Assembly: GCF_964340395.1 (NCBI RefSeq)
Contig: NC_135557.1
Location: 19,107,625 to 19,171,624 of the forward strand
Direction: 5' to 3'
Length of the DNA: 64,000 nucleotides
Origin: Glandiceps talaboti
Taxonomy: Eukaryota > Hemichordata > Enteropneusta > Spengelidae
Positions 59,101 to 64,000 of the stretch are shown here, in pieces. Each line of letters opens with the position of its first letter. Positions within the stretch are counted from its first letter, which is position 1. Below the pieces are notes generated by a model. That model had not been told where the DNA came from. It ran no database searches and was given only the letters and a program-made list of their open reading frames with translations. A program made the position numbers and the translations under genes.

Positions 59101-61998
59101 TATCGGTGTCAATCATAGTCTCACTGAATAGAGTAGTGCACCCCTGTGCAGTTTATGTGCTAGGCAAGAAATGGCTTGGCTTAGACTTGACTACAAACAA
59201 CCCACAATAGTTACTTTGGGCCATGGAGTCAATGCTACATTTCACAGAATACATAGCATAAAGCACTTACACACAATTTCTGTGCTATGCAAGGAATAGC
59301 TTCATTAATGATTAGTTTGCGAAATGTGTGTAACACAGAGATGTGGTGTGCTATGAAGTGATGTGATGTGATACTATGTGATTTGGTGTAATGTGATGTA
59401 TGGTGTGCTGTGATGTGATGTGATGTGATGTGATGTGATACTATATGTGATTTGGTGTAATTTGATGTGTGGTGTGGTGTGATGTGATGTGATGTAATGT
59501 GATACTATGTGATTTGGTGTAATTTGATGTGATGTATTAAGTGATGTGACTCTCTATGTGATGTGATGTGATGTGATGTGCTGTACCGTGACGTGTCTAG
59601 AGTTGACATCAAGAGAATTGTACATGAGAGTGCTTGCCTGGGACTCGGTAGTAATAGTCAGTAATATCTATTGCAGGCCACGATCAGGTTTAGTGGAGGT
59701 CAAAGGTCAAGGGCCAGAGGTCAGTAACACACAGGAAATGGAAGAAAGAAATGTTATTTACAGTCCATACATTAGAAGTCAAAGAAAGTCCTCTTCAAGG
59801 GAAAGACTTCATAAGCCTGAATTAATATAGATTAGAATCAAACACAAGTTAAGATCATGCACAAGATGCATCTCATTCCAAGTGTCTTTATATTGAGTAC
59901 AAATTTTTATCTTATGCTCCACATTAAAAGAGAAGTTATCGACCATTCAGTGATGAGAAATTATGTCACCTGATGACCATGTGATCTTTAACCTCTATCA
60001 TGTGATGTGGGGGTTGAACTTAACTTAAGCATGCAGATAAAAGCAAAAGGCACCGTTAAAACCAAAAGAACAGATCACCACCGGAAATGCAAGAAAAATG
60101 GGAAGAAAATATGGATTCTTAAATTTGAGATATTTACTTTGAGCTTACTTTCATTAAAATAAAATGTCCTTGAAGTTTTTAAATTAATTATGCAAAAATA
60201 TGCAAATTTCCTTGACAAATGACAGAGAAACTTTCATGTAAAATTGAATAAACCACAAAATAATCAGAAGATATTGAAAATATTTTACATGATTTGAGTA
60301 TTAAATTTCAATCTATGTTGAATAAGATATTAATTAATTAGTTTTCTTAAATTTTTAAATGTTCTTCTTTTCAAACAAAAATGAGAATTTATCTTAAAAA
60401 TGAATGAAGCAAAATTGGATTATAACTAACTGAACTGTGCAGAAATAAAAAAAAAAGATATTTTTTTTCATTTTAAAATAAAGAAGATGACAAAAGAAAA
60501 GCTAATGGCAAGGAAGTTATAGCAACCGAAATGATAGATTTTCATTCCGAAGGGAAAGCATATGAGAGTATTCCCAGATAGAGAAAGAGTGGTGTTTTTA
60601 CTGGGAAGGCTGAGGAGTGAATTTATCATGGAAACTCAGCCTACCATGAAGAGACAGCCTACCATTTAGAGAGGGCCCACCTATCTTCCGTTCCGGCTGC
60701 AACTTTGGGCGAGCTGTTGTGGTGGTTACCGTGGTGATGACAGTCCCTGTGGGGGTTACTGTTCTTTCAGTTTCAACTTTCTTGGTTGGCGTACCTGGGT
60801 ATTTAGAACGTAAAGGAGAGGGCTGGGAGTGCATCTGATTGGCCACTGCTTGAGCTTCGGCAGGTTCCATGAACAAGAACTGTATCAAAAAACCAAAAAG
60901 AAATATATTTGATTACAACTAAACACACATTTGAATATTATCTATTGTACATCGTCAGCTTTTCACACTTCCTTCGTTGGTAAATACAAAATGGGGAGGT
61001 TGAAACTGAGCATTAGACAGAATCTTATAAAGTGACCATATGGATGAGGATTGGGTATTTCTTTTGGATTTTTAATTTATAAAACAATTTTATCATGGCT
61101 TCCTACTTGAAAATTCAACATGAAACAACATCGACCATGTCTGTATTTGAAACTCGAATGGACAATACATTGCAAAAACCTAAAAAATGTGTAAAACGTT
61201 TGTTATTGTACATACATACAATAACAACGATTTTTCACATTCATTAATCTTTCGTACGTTATTGAGTTACAAACAAGGACTTAGCATTTGTTGTTTCACA
61301 TTGACTTTTCAAGTAGGAAGCCATCATGATAAAATCATTTTATGAACTAAAATTTCAAAACAAATACCAATCCTCATCCATACGGCTACTGTATGCAGTC
61401 TTCACAAGCATTGAACCCTTTCATGAGTGAGGGCACTAACACAACTCAGTACAGGATGTCAAATTAAATGTTTTCAAATTACATTGTCATGTGCTGTATT
61501 CAACATTTTATTGACTGTCAGGAGCAGTAAGTCTTGTGCTAAAATTATTTTCCGCCTGGGCACCATGCGAGCCATCGTTAACACCAGACAGTGGGCTAGA
61601 AAGTTGAAAATATATTCCGTCATTCTACCTAACTCACTTCTGAATCACTACCTGTCTCCCTTCATTCTTCTCTTTATGCCATTTCTTTTGCTACTTGCCT
61701 CCCTCTGTTCAGCCTAACCTGCCATTCCTTGTGCTACTTGCCTCCCTCTGTTTTGCCCAACCTGCTATTCCCTTTATGACCTGCCTCCCTCTCTTCTGCC
61801 CAGCCTGCCATTCCCTTTACTACTTGCCTCCCTCTGTTTTGCTTAACCTGCTATTTCCTTTGCTACCCACCTCTATGGTTATAGATCCAGTCACATTCTT
61901 GTCCAGGCTGGATCTTCCTTGAAGTGGTATAATCTGTCTGGTACTTGGATTGCGACGCAGTGATTCCAACGACACGACAGCCGTCCCAAGGAATTGGT
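27089..61998 (-). CDS. C2- and C1-domain protein, C-terminal part (gene continues off the right edge)
   Basis: Eleven minus-strand exons join with matching phases: 61998-61871, 60879-60681, 56046-55909, 55201-55071, 48016-47938, 46827-46642, (37314-37267), 33766-33622, 32492-32314, 31278-31197, 27683-27089; ~636 residues including the optional 16-residue cassette. Order: last strands of a C2 domain; a T-x-T-G-T-V-I-T-T-V-T-T segment; a Ser/Thr/Pro-rich disordered linker with a polybasic F-F-S-F-G-K-K-D-K-D-K patch; a full C1 finger (H-x12-C-x2-C-x14-C-x2-C-x4-H-x2-C-x7-C); an RS-rich tail and an acidic Pro/Glu C-terminus. A membrane or lipid-signalling role is likely. C2CD2/TMEM24-type SMP-C2 proteins are a possible family, at low confidence; the upstream domains needed to decide lie outside the window. 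Confidence 0.85.
27840..28290. repeat. Degenerate tandem repeat 'GACCAATCACATA...'
   Basis: Irregular units with CCAATCA.AT.CAAAT and variants, in the last intron of the C2/C1 gene. CCAAT motifs recur but no promoter is implied. Confidence 0.7.
28499..28761. mobile_element. MITE-like element, family E copy 2
   Basis: Ends TTGGTTTCATTCAGTTTCAC and 'GTGAAAGTGAATGGCACCAA', similar to 24538-24797 throughout. It is intronic in the C2/C1 gene. Confidence 0.7.
29645..30014. mobile_element. MITE-like element, family D copy 1
   Basis: ~370 bp with terminal inverted repeats CTTGGTGTTTCACTCATG and CATGAGTGAAACACCAA. A second, opposite-strand copy is at 47456-47840. Intronic, no coding capacity. Confidence 0.75.
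30922..31140. mobile_element. hAT-like MITE, family A, truncated copy
   Basis: Begins CAGTGTGCCCTCTGAG and follows the other copies to ~31080, then lacks the right terminal repeat. Instead a ~55-bp piece ('ACAAAATTTGGCTATCATTT') is tandemly repeated up to the donor of the C1 exon at 31197. Confidence 0.75.
31197..31278 (-). CDS. C2/C1 gene exon: second part of the C1 zinc finger
   Basis: 82 nt; acceptor TCTCCACAG, donor GGAAAT|GTAAGT; phase 1 in, 2 out. It completes the finger with D-C-K-I-I-V-H-K-H-C-H-F-R-T-E-A-H-C. The reconstructed ligand spacing matches the C1 (phorbol ester/DAG-type) consensus exactly, which validates the splice. Confidence 0.9.
32314..32492 (-). CDS. C2/C1 gene exon: first part of the C1 zinc finger
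   Basis: Acceptor TTGGTCGATAG, donor TGCAGAG|GTTAGT; phase 2 in, 1 out. It encodes H-Y-L-I-P ... K-L-H-V-Y-N-D-H-C-F-V-A-T-H-F and C-E-V-C-G-K ... G-K-Q-G-Y-Q-C. It holds the first His and three Cys of the C1 motif plus the family Q-G before the next Cys. The usual Pro before the first C-x2-C is absent. Confidence 0.9.
32760..32934. mobile_element. hAT-like MITE, family A, full copy
   Basis: 175 bp with terminal inverted repeats CAGTGTGCCCTCTAA and TTAGAGGGCACACTG, flanked by 8-bp near-direct repeats CACTTAAT / CACATAAT. The 8-bp target-site duplication and CAGTG ends suit the hAT superfamily. Intronic. Confidence 0.85.
33001..33545 (-). mobile_element. tRNA-derived SINE (minus strand), interrupted by a MITE
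   Basis: The two halves (33001-33157 and 33407-33545) rejoin into the same SINE as at 53724-54031; 'ACCAGGT.CCTAAT' breaks off at 33160 and resumes with 'ATTATACAGC' at 33403. The interruption is the family C element. Confidence 0.8.
33158..33406. mobile_element. MITE-like element, family C copy 1 (nested in a SINE)
   Basis: ~250 bp with ends AATAGGGAACTTGCAA and 'TTTACAAGTTCCGTATT'. It matches 48918-49169. It inserted into the SINE, apparently duplicating 2 bp (AT). Confidence 0.85.
33622..33766 (-). CDS. C2/C1 gene exon: Ser-rich segment before the C1 domain
   Basis: Acceptor TTTATTGCAG, donor AACATAAA|GTAAGT; phase 1 in, 2 out. It encodes G-D-L-G-V-N-N-K-T ... S-I-R-S-T-G-S-R-G-S-L-L and Y-S-T-L-V-V-E-K-V-E-N-G. 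Confidence 0.85.
37267..37314 (-). CDS. C2/C1 gene cassette microexon with GC-AG donor (candidate)
   Basis: 48 nt, phase 1 in and out, so it is symmetric with its neighbours. Acceptor CATCATGCAG, donor AACCAAG|GCAAGT, a typical GC-AG site with otherwise strong consensus. It encodes R-I-S-Q-S-V-E-Y-I-D-D-Y-F-N-Q. The gene model also works without it, so it is probably alternatively spliced. Confidence 0.55.
37590..38866. repeat. 43-bp minisatellite, ~30 copies
   Basis: Head-to-tail units of 43 bp built from GATGTGTGATTTGATGGT, TGGAGATGTC and GTTGTATTACA, mostly with single-base variants. It lies in the intron of the C2/C1 gene, ~275 nt upstream (sense direction) of the GC-AG microexon. Frames through it are artefacts. 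Confidence 0.95.
39240..39595. repeat. Degenerate tandem repeat 'TTGGTGAATGTCAT'
   Basis: Roughly 60-bp irregular units with 'GCCATTGGTGAATGTCATAG' and ACCAACATGCAGGCC. Intronic. Confidence 0.75.
40971..40985 (+). promoter_or_regulatory. CTCF-like site CCACAAGAGGGCGCC
   Basis: Matches the CTCF core CCASYAGRKGGC with one mismatch and has the favoured GCGC extension. It stands out as a GC-rich island in an AT-rich intron. Binding is inference. Confidence 0.3.
44106..44278. mobile_element. hAT-like MITE, family A, inverted copy
   Basis: 173 bp, reverse orientation to 32760-32934, with both CAGTGTGCCCTCT-type ends. Flanks ATATGGAA / ATGTGGAT agree at 6 of 8 positions, consistent with an aged 8-bp duplication. 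Confidence 0.85.
44765..44786 (+). repeat. G9-A-G12 tract
   Basis: Nine G, one A, twelve G on the plus strand, followed at ~44848 by another G8 run. It can form a G-quadruplex. Intronic, on the antisense strand of the C2/C1 gene. Confidence 0.9.
46642..46827 (-). CDS. C2/C1 gene exon: polybasic patch
   Basis: 186 nt, phase 1 in and out; acceptor CACCATTGTAG, donor GCGCAG|GTACAT. It encodes K-R-R-F-F-S-F-G-K-K-D-K-D-K-D-K-R-R-H-S then an Asp/Glu/Lys and Pro/Ser stretch. A basic-aromatic patch with adjacent Ser suggests a phospho-regulated membrane contact. That role is inference. Confidence 0.85.
47001..47198. repeat. 198-bp uninterrupted polypyrimidine tract
   Basis: (TC)n, then (CCCT)n, then (CT)n with no purine. 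On the sense strand of the C2/C1 gene it is (GA)n(GGGA)n(GA)n, located ~175-370 nt upstream of the exon at 46642-46827. The mirror symmetry allows triplex (H-DNA) formation. Confidence 0.95.
47335..47930. mobile_element. Foldback element, family B, split by a family D insertion
   Basis: Family B right-half sequence (GCAATGTAATGACTTACAAA ... 'AAGCCATGATAAAATT') stops at ~47445 and resumes at ~47865 with 'CTCATTCTCATCCACATGGC'. Between them lies a family D element (47456-47840). Confidence 0.65.
47456..47840. mobile_element. MITE-like element, family D copy 2
   Basis: Reverse-orientation relative of 29645-30014, sharing 'CAATCACACTGAACACTGAT' type internal sequence. Its one end is repeated: 'GATGTAGGCTTGGTGTTTCA' and 'GGGACATTACAGCTAAAAT' occur two to three times. 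Confidence 0.7.
47938..48016 (-). CDS. C2/C1 gene exon: Ser-Pro repeat
   Basis: 79 nt, phase 0 in, 1 out; acceptor AAATATATAG, donor AAGCAGAG|GTATGT. It encodes S-P-I-D-E-L-Q then five Ser-Pro dipeptides and S-G-S-L-R-K-S-R. Inverted-repeat element debris (47865-47925) ends only ~16 bp from its donor. Confidence 0.8.
48394..48765. mobile_element. Foldback element, family B copy
   Basis: ~370 bp near-complete palindrome with ends AAAGTGGCCATATGGATGAG and 'CTTATCCATATTCCCACTTT'; arms read 'CTTCCTACTTGAAAAATACT' and its complement. Intronic in the C2/C1 gene. Confidence 0.8.
48918..49169. mobile_element. MITE-like element, family C copy 2
   Basis: ~250 bp, ends ATAGGGAACTTGCAAAT and 'GGTTTGCAAGTTCCCTATT', similar to 33158-33406 along the whole length. 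Confidence 0.8.
52186..52373. mobile_element. Foldback element, family B, right half only
   Basis: Contains TTGCAATGTAGTGAGTTACA, 'TTTTCAAGTAGGAAGGCATG' and 'CAATCCTCATTCATATGACC', matching the right arm of the full copies; the left arm is missing. Confidence 0.7.
53418..53517. repeat. (CTGAA)n pentanucleotide array
   Basis: About 20 units of CTGAA with CTGAT, CTGTA and CTGAC variants, intronic. Confidence 0.9.
53724..54031 (-). mobile_element. tRNA-derived SINE (minus strand)
   Basis: Read on the minus strand it starts 'GTCATGATGGACGAATGGTT', carries 'GGTTTGAGCCCC' as B box and 'CCCAGCTGTATAATTTGGGA', and ends with 'GTAATAATTGTAAATTGCTC'. It is the clearest of the four copies. Confidence 0.8.
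55071..55201 (-). CDS. C2/C1 gene exon: linker
   Basis: Acceptor TATTCGCACAG, donor TCCCGG|GTAAGT; phase 1 in, 0 out. It encodes L-S-L-I-N-N-A-D-E-T-V-A-D ... R-T-R-T-P-T-K-K-S-T-L. The donor is near-perfect. Confidence 0.8.
55545..55790. repeat. (GTAT)n microsatellite
   Basis: Degenerate TATG/TGTG array between two exons of the C2/C1 gene. Tyr/Met/Cys repeat frames across it are artefacts. Confidence 0.9.
55909..56046 (-). CDS. C2/C1 gene exon: linker
   Basis: Acceptor TTTGTTAACAG, donor GAACAAG|GTACAC; phase 1 in and out, 138 nt. It encodes D-A-P-S-K-V-T-K-A ... T-P-P-R-D-R-R-S-P-N ... T-S-E-Q. Disordered-looking, with proline-directed phosphosite motifs. It could be skipped without a frame change. 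Confidence 0.8.
57095..57115 (-). repeat. G11-A-G9 tract on the sense strand of the C2/C1 gene
   Basis: Plus strand reads C9-T-C11. The sense transcript would contain a potential RNA G-quadruplex in the intron between 60681 and 56046. Confidence 0.9.
57668..57783. repeat. Hairpin with 28-bp arms
   Basis: 57668-57695 and 57756-57783 are reverse complements at 26 of 28 positions (core GGTTCCGTATAT / ATATACGGAACC) around a 60-nt loop. Probably a small inverted-repeat element. Confidence 0.8.
58690..59310. repeat. Tandem repeat, ~125-bp unit, five diverged copies
   Basis: 'GAAATAGCTTTGCT' or close variants recur at about 58811, 58936, 59061, 59171 and 59296, with 'TTCTGTGCTAGGCA' and 'TCTAGTCTCA' at fixed distances. 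Intronic. Confidence 0.85.
59340..59600. repeat. (TGATG)n degenerate array
   Basis: GTGATGTGATGTGAT-type pentamer repeats with higher-order repetition of ATACTATGTGATTTGGTGTA. Intronic. Confidence 0.9.
60598..60680 (-). CDS. Readthrough extension: alternative C-terminus of the C2/C1 gene
   Basis: In-frame continuation past the donor at 60680: G-G-P-S-L-N-G-R-L-S-L-H-G-R-L-S-F-H-D-K-F..., then TAA. The internal G-R-L-S-x-H repeat looks like coding sequence rather than random intron. Use of this end would give a short isoform without linker and C1 domain. Confidence 0.4.
60681..60879 (-). CDS. C2/C1 gene exon: post-C2 linker with Thr-rich motif
   Basis: Acceptor TTGATACAG, donor AAGATAG|GTGGGC; phase 0 in, 1 out. 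It follows on from the C2 end with F-L-F-M-E-P-A-E-A and contains T-P-T-K-K-V-E-T-E-R-T-V-T-P-T-G-T-V. If the donor is not used, the frame stays open for 27 more codons to a TAA at 60598. Confidence 0.8.
61028..61392. mobile_element. Foldback element, family B copy
   Basis: Ends AAAGTGACCATATGGATGAG and 'CCTCATCCATACGGCTACT'. The arms fold across ~180 bp each (for example 'GGCTTCCTACTTGAAAA' against 'TTTTCAAGTAGGAAGCC'). It sits between the C2 exon and the next exon of the C2/C1 gene. Confidence 0.8.
61871..61998 (-). CDS. C2/C1 gene exon: end of a C2 domain
   Basis: Acceptor ATGTTACAG, donor ATAGAG|GTGGGT; phase 1 in, 0 out. It encodes Q-F-L-G-T-A-V-V-S-L ... R-Q-I-I-P-L-Q-G-R ... V-T-G-S-I-T-I-E, the familiar last strands of a C2 beta-sandwich ('LG.a.v.l..l', then the 'W/ipL', then 'G.i.ie'). 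This is the first visible exon; upstream exons lie beyond base 64000 or were not recognised. Confidence 0.8.
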
Positions 61999-62317
61999 CT
62001 GTAACATACCATACAATCATCATTTATAACATCACTTTTAATATAGTATTTTCTAGTATGGGCTTGGGTAACTTAAACAGTATGCTAACACTGCTTAAGC
62101 ACACCTGGACAACAGTTGCACCTGGACAACAGTTGACAGTCAAACAGTAATTCTGCAATGAAAACTGATAACATTACATTGTACATGTACATCTCTAACC
62201 ATTCCGTCAACAAATCACTCTGTTTAAAGGAGCACAAGCCAAGTTGATGCATAATTTTTGCAGTAGATTAAAAGATGTCAGTTATATTCTAATTACTATA
62301 TTCATCCATCACTTGCT

Positions 62318-62632
62318 ATTGGCTGAACTAAAACCTGGTATGTACAAATAATATGTAAATTTATTGGCTGAACTAAAACCTGGTATGTACAAATAATATG
62401 TAAATATATTGGCTGAACTAAAACCTGGTATGTACAAATAATATGTAAATTTATTGGCTGAACTAAAACCTGGTATGTACAAATAATATGTAAATTTATT
62501 GGCTGAACTAAAACCTGGTATGTACATTAATAATATGTAAATTTATTGGCTGAACTAAAACCTGGTATGTACAAATAATATGTAAATTTATTGGCTGAAC
62601 TAACACCTGGTATTTATGAATAATATGTAAAT
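62318..62632. repeat. 45-bp minisatellite, 7 copies
   Basis: Units start TTGGCTGAACTAAAACCTGG and end in TAATATGTAAATTTA; very uniform except in the fifth and last. It lies just upstream of the first visible C2/C1 exon. Confidence 0.95.
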
Positions 62633-63734
62633 GATTTGATGACATAATTCAAAATGCATACTAAAGAGTTGAGGAAACAGCTATTCTATCAAGTATACAA
62701 ACAATGCCAGAATATAATGTCAGTGATATAAAAGGAATTCATCAGCATTTACATCATTATGATGAAGATACATCTGTGCAGATCAATAGTTACGAATAAA
62801 TTAAAACTTTGTACTGCACCAAAATATTTGGATAAATCCTAGCTTGCGACCTGAGAACGTGTGACTTCACATTCCTGGAGAAGACCTGGGGACTAAGATT
62901 ATAGGATATATCCAACTATTTTGGTAAAGTACAAAGTTTAATTTATTTGTAACATTTACATCATACTATAGTTCAATGACGGCTTTATGCAAGTGTTTTA
63001 ACCTGGATTAAATTGTTTGTAAACTTAGCTTGTGCTACTTGAATGTATTGTACTGTTTGTTGATGATTCTTTGCCAAATTGTAGCATACACAACAACAAT
63101 ACATGAACACTTATACTACAAAGCTCAAATATCACATTATGTGGTTTTTAAAAATGTTTCTATGTAACAAAGGTGAATTGTTACGCTCATATATTTAACA
63201 ATATTTCCATGGTAACTAAGGTGAATGGTCAAATCTGTAGTTGTGTGGACGCAGACAAAATGACATGCTATGGCAAGAAGTGCGCCATGTTTACACTGCA
63301 TGCATCGTGATAACAAACTTGGGGAACAAATATCACAAGAAGTGTACCACAATATGTTACATACAAAATTAAATGGGTAATGTCACTATTGTAAAATCAT
63401 ATAATCAGGGAAGGGAAGATATTACTCTTTTTATGCTAGCATCGTGTTTTCATGATAAGAGGGAGTTCCTATGAACACTTGTTGTGTACATTTCATGATA
63501 TCAAGCACACTGTGATTAGGAACTTTCAATATACACTGACTGCGTACATAGACACAATGTGATTATACAACCAATGAACACTTATTTTGTACATTTCATG
63601 ATATCAGACACACTGTGATTAGGGACTTTCAATATACCCTAATTACGTACATAGACACAATGTGATTATATGTACTGGGTTCCAATGAATACCAATTTTG
63701 TACATTTCATGATACCAGCATTGTATTGACCTCT

Positions 63735-64000
63735 TATGGCACAACATCACTGTACGCATCTTCAACTCCCTGGAAGGCATAAATCCATTGCAGCCTCTGT
63801 AAGTGCATGGGTTAAACCCTTCACATATAAATCTCTATCCTACCAGGTCCCCAATTATACAGCTGGGTTAACTGGAGACAATCATGGTTCAAATTTTGCC
63901 AAACATTTCTAGCAACTCAGAAACAAATGGCAGTGGAGAGACTTGGACCAGCAACATACAGATCTGAGATGGCCATTCTAATAACATGATCGACGAGACT
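63735..64000 (-). mobile_element. tRNA-derived SINE (minus strand), running to the window edge
   Basis: Same family as 53724-54031: 'ATCCTACCAGGTCCCCAATT', 'CAGCTGGGTTAACTGGAGAC' and 'CAAATGGCAGTGGAGAGACT'. The Pol III head is at or beyond the right edge. Confidence 0.75.

Noticed and set aside
62309-62527. Repeat protein frame Y-I-P-G-F-S-S-A-N in the 45-bp minisatellite
   Set aside because: 45 is a multiple of three, so an open frame repeats automatically; no start, splice or homology support.

Overview
The window is animal nuclear DNA. It is AT-rich, its genes are split by GT-AG introns, and its introns carry microsatellites, minisatellites, tRNA-derived SINEs and many short inverted-repeat elements. 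The visible genes (an NXPE-type esterase-like protein, a C2/C1-domain protein, a tiny secreted Cys-rich peptide) and the non-LTR retrotransposon remnants fit a marine invertebrate or basal deuterostome. I cannot name the species. No bacterial, viral or organellar genes were seen.

Layout. (1) 1-160: a diverged scrap of the unit that is duplicated further right. (2) 751-5096, minus: a complete five-exon NXPE-family gene whose exon phases all agree; about 618 residues, type II membrane anchor. (3) 6717-12045 and 12541-18095: a direct tandem duplication of about 5.3-5.5 kb. Each copy carries an intact 79-codon plus-strand gene for a secreted, strongly cationic, cysteine-rich peptide (9672-9911 and 15008-15247), an open minus-strand exon candidate, a palindrome with two RUNX-type cores, and a dead LINE 3' fragment. 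Copy 2 keeps the peptide ORF but has changed the TATA-like and poly(A) motifs. (4) 18.1-27.1 kb: no convincing gene; tandem repeats, an octamer cluster, MITEs, a SINE and a CTCF-like site. (5) 27089-61998, minus: the last eleven exons (one probably optional) of a large gene running off the right edge. Joining them with consistent phases gives about 636 C-terminal residues: the end of a C2 domain, a low-complexity Ser/Pro/basic linker, a complete C1 zinc finger and an RS-like tail. It may be related to C2CD2/TMEM24-type lipid-transfer proteins, but that is only a suggestion. (6) 62.0-64.0 kb: upstream intron with a 45-bp minisatellite and a SINE.

The most interesting points are the duplicated 6-cysteine peptide gene (possibly a new antimicrobial or defence peptide family) with its regulatory divergence; the C2-C1 architecture with a readthrough short isoform and a 48-nt GC-AG cassette exon beside a 43-bp minisatellite; and at least five families of intronic inverted-repeat elements, some nested in each other. 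All functional statements are from reading the sequence; nothing was searched or computed.
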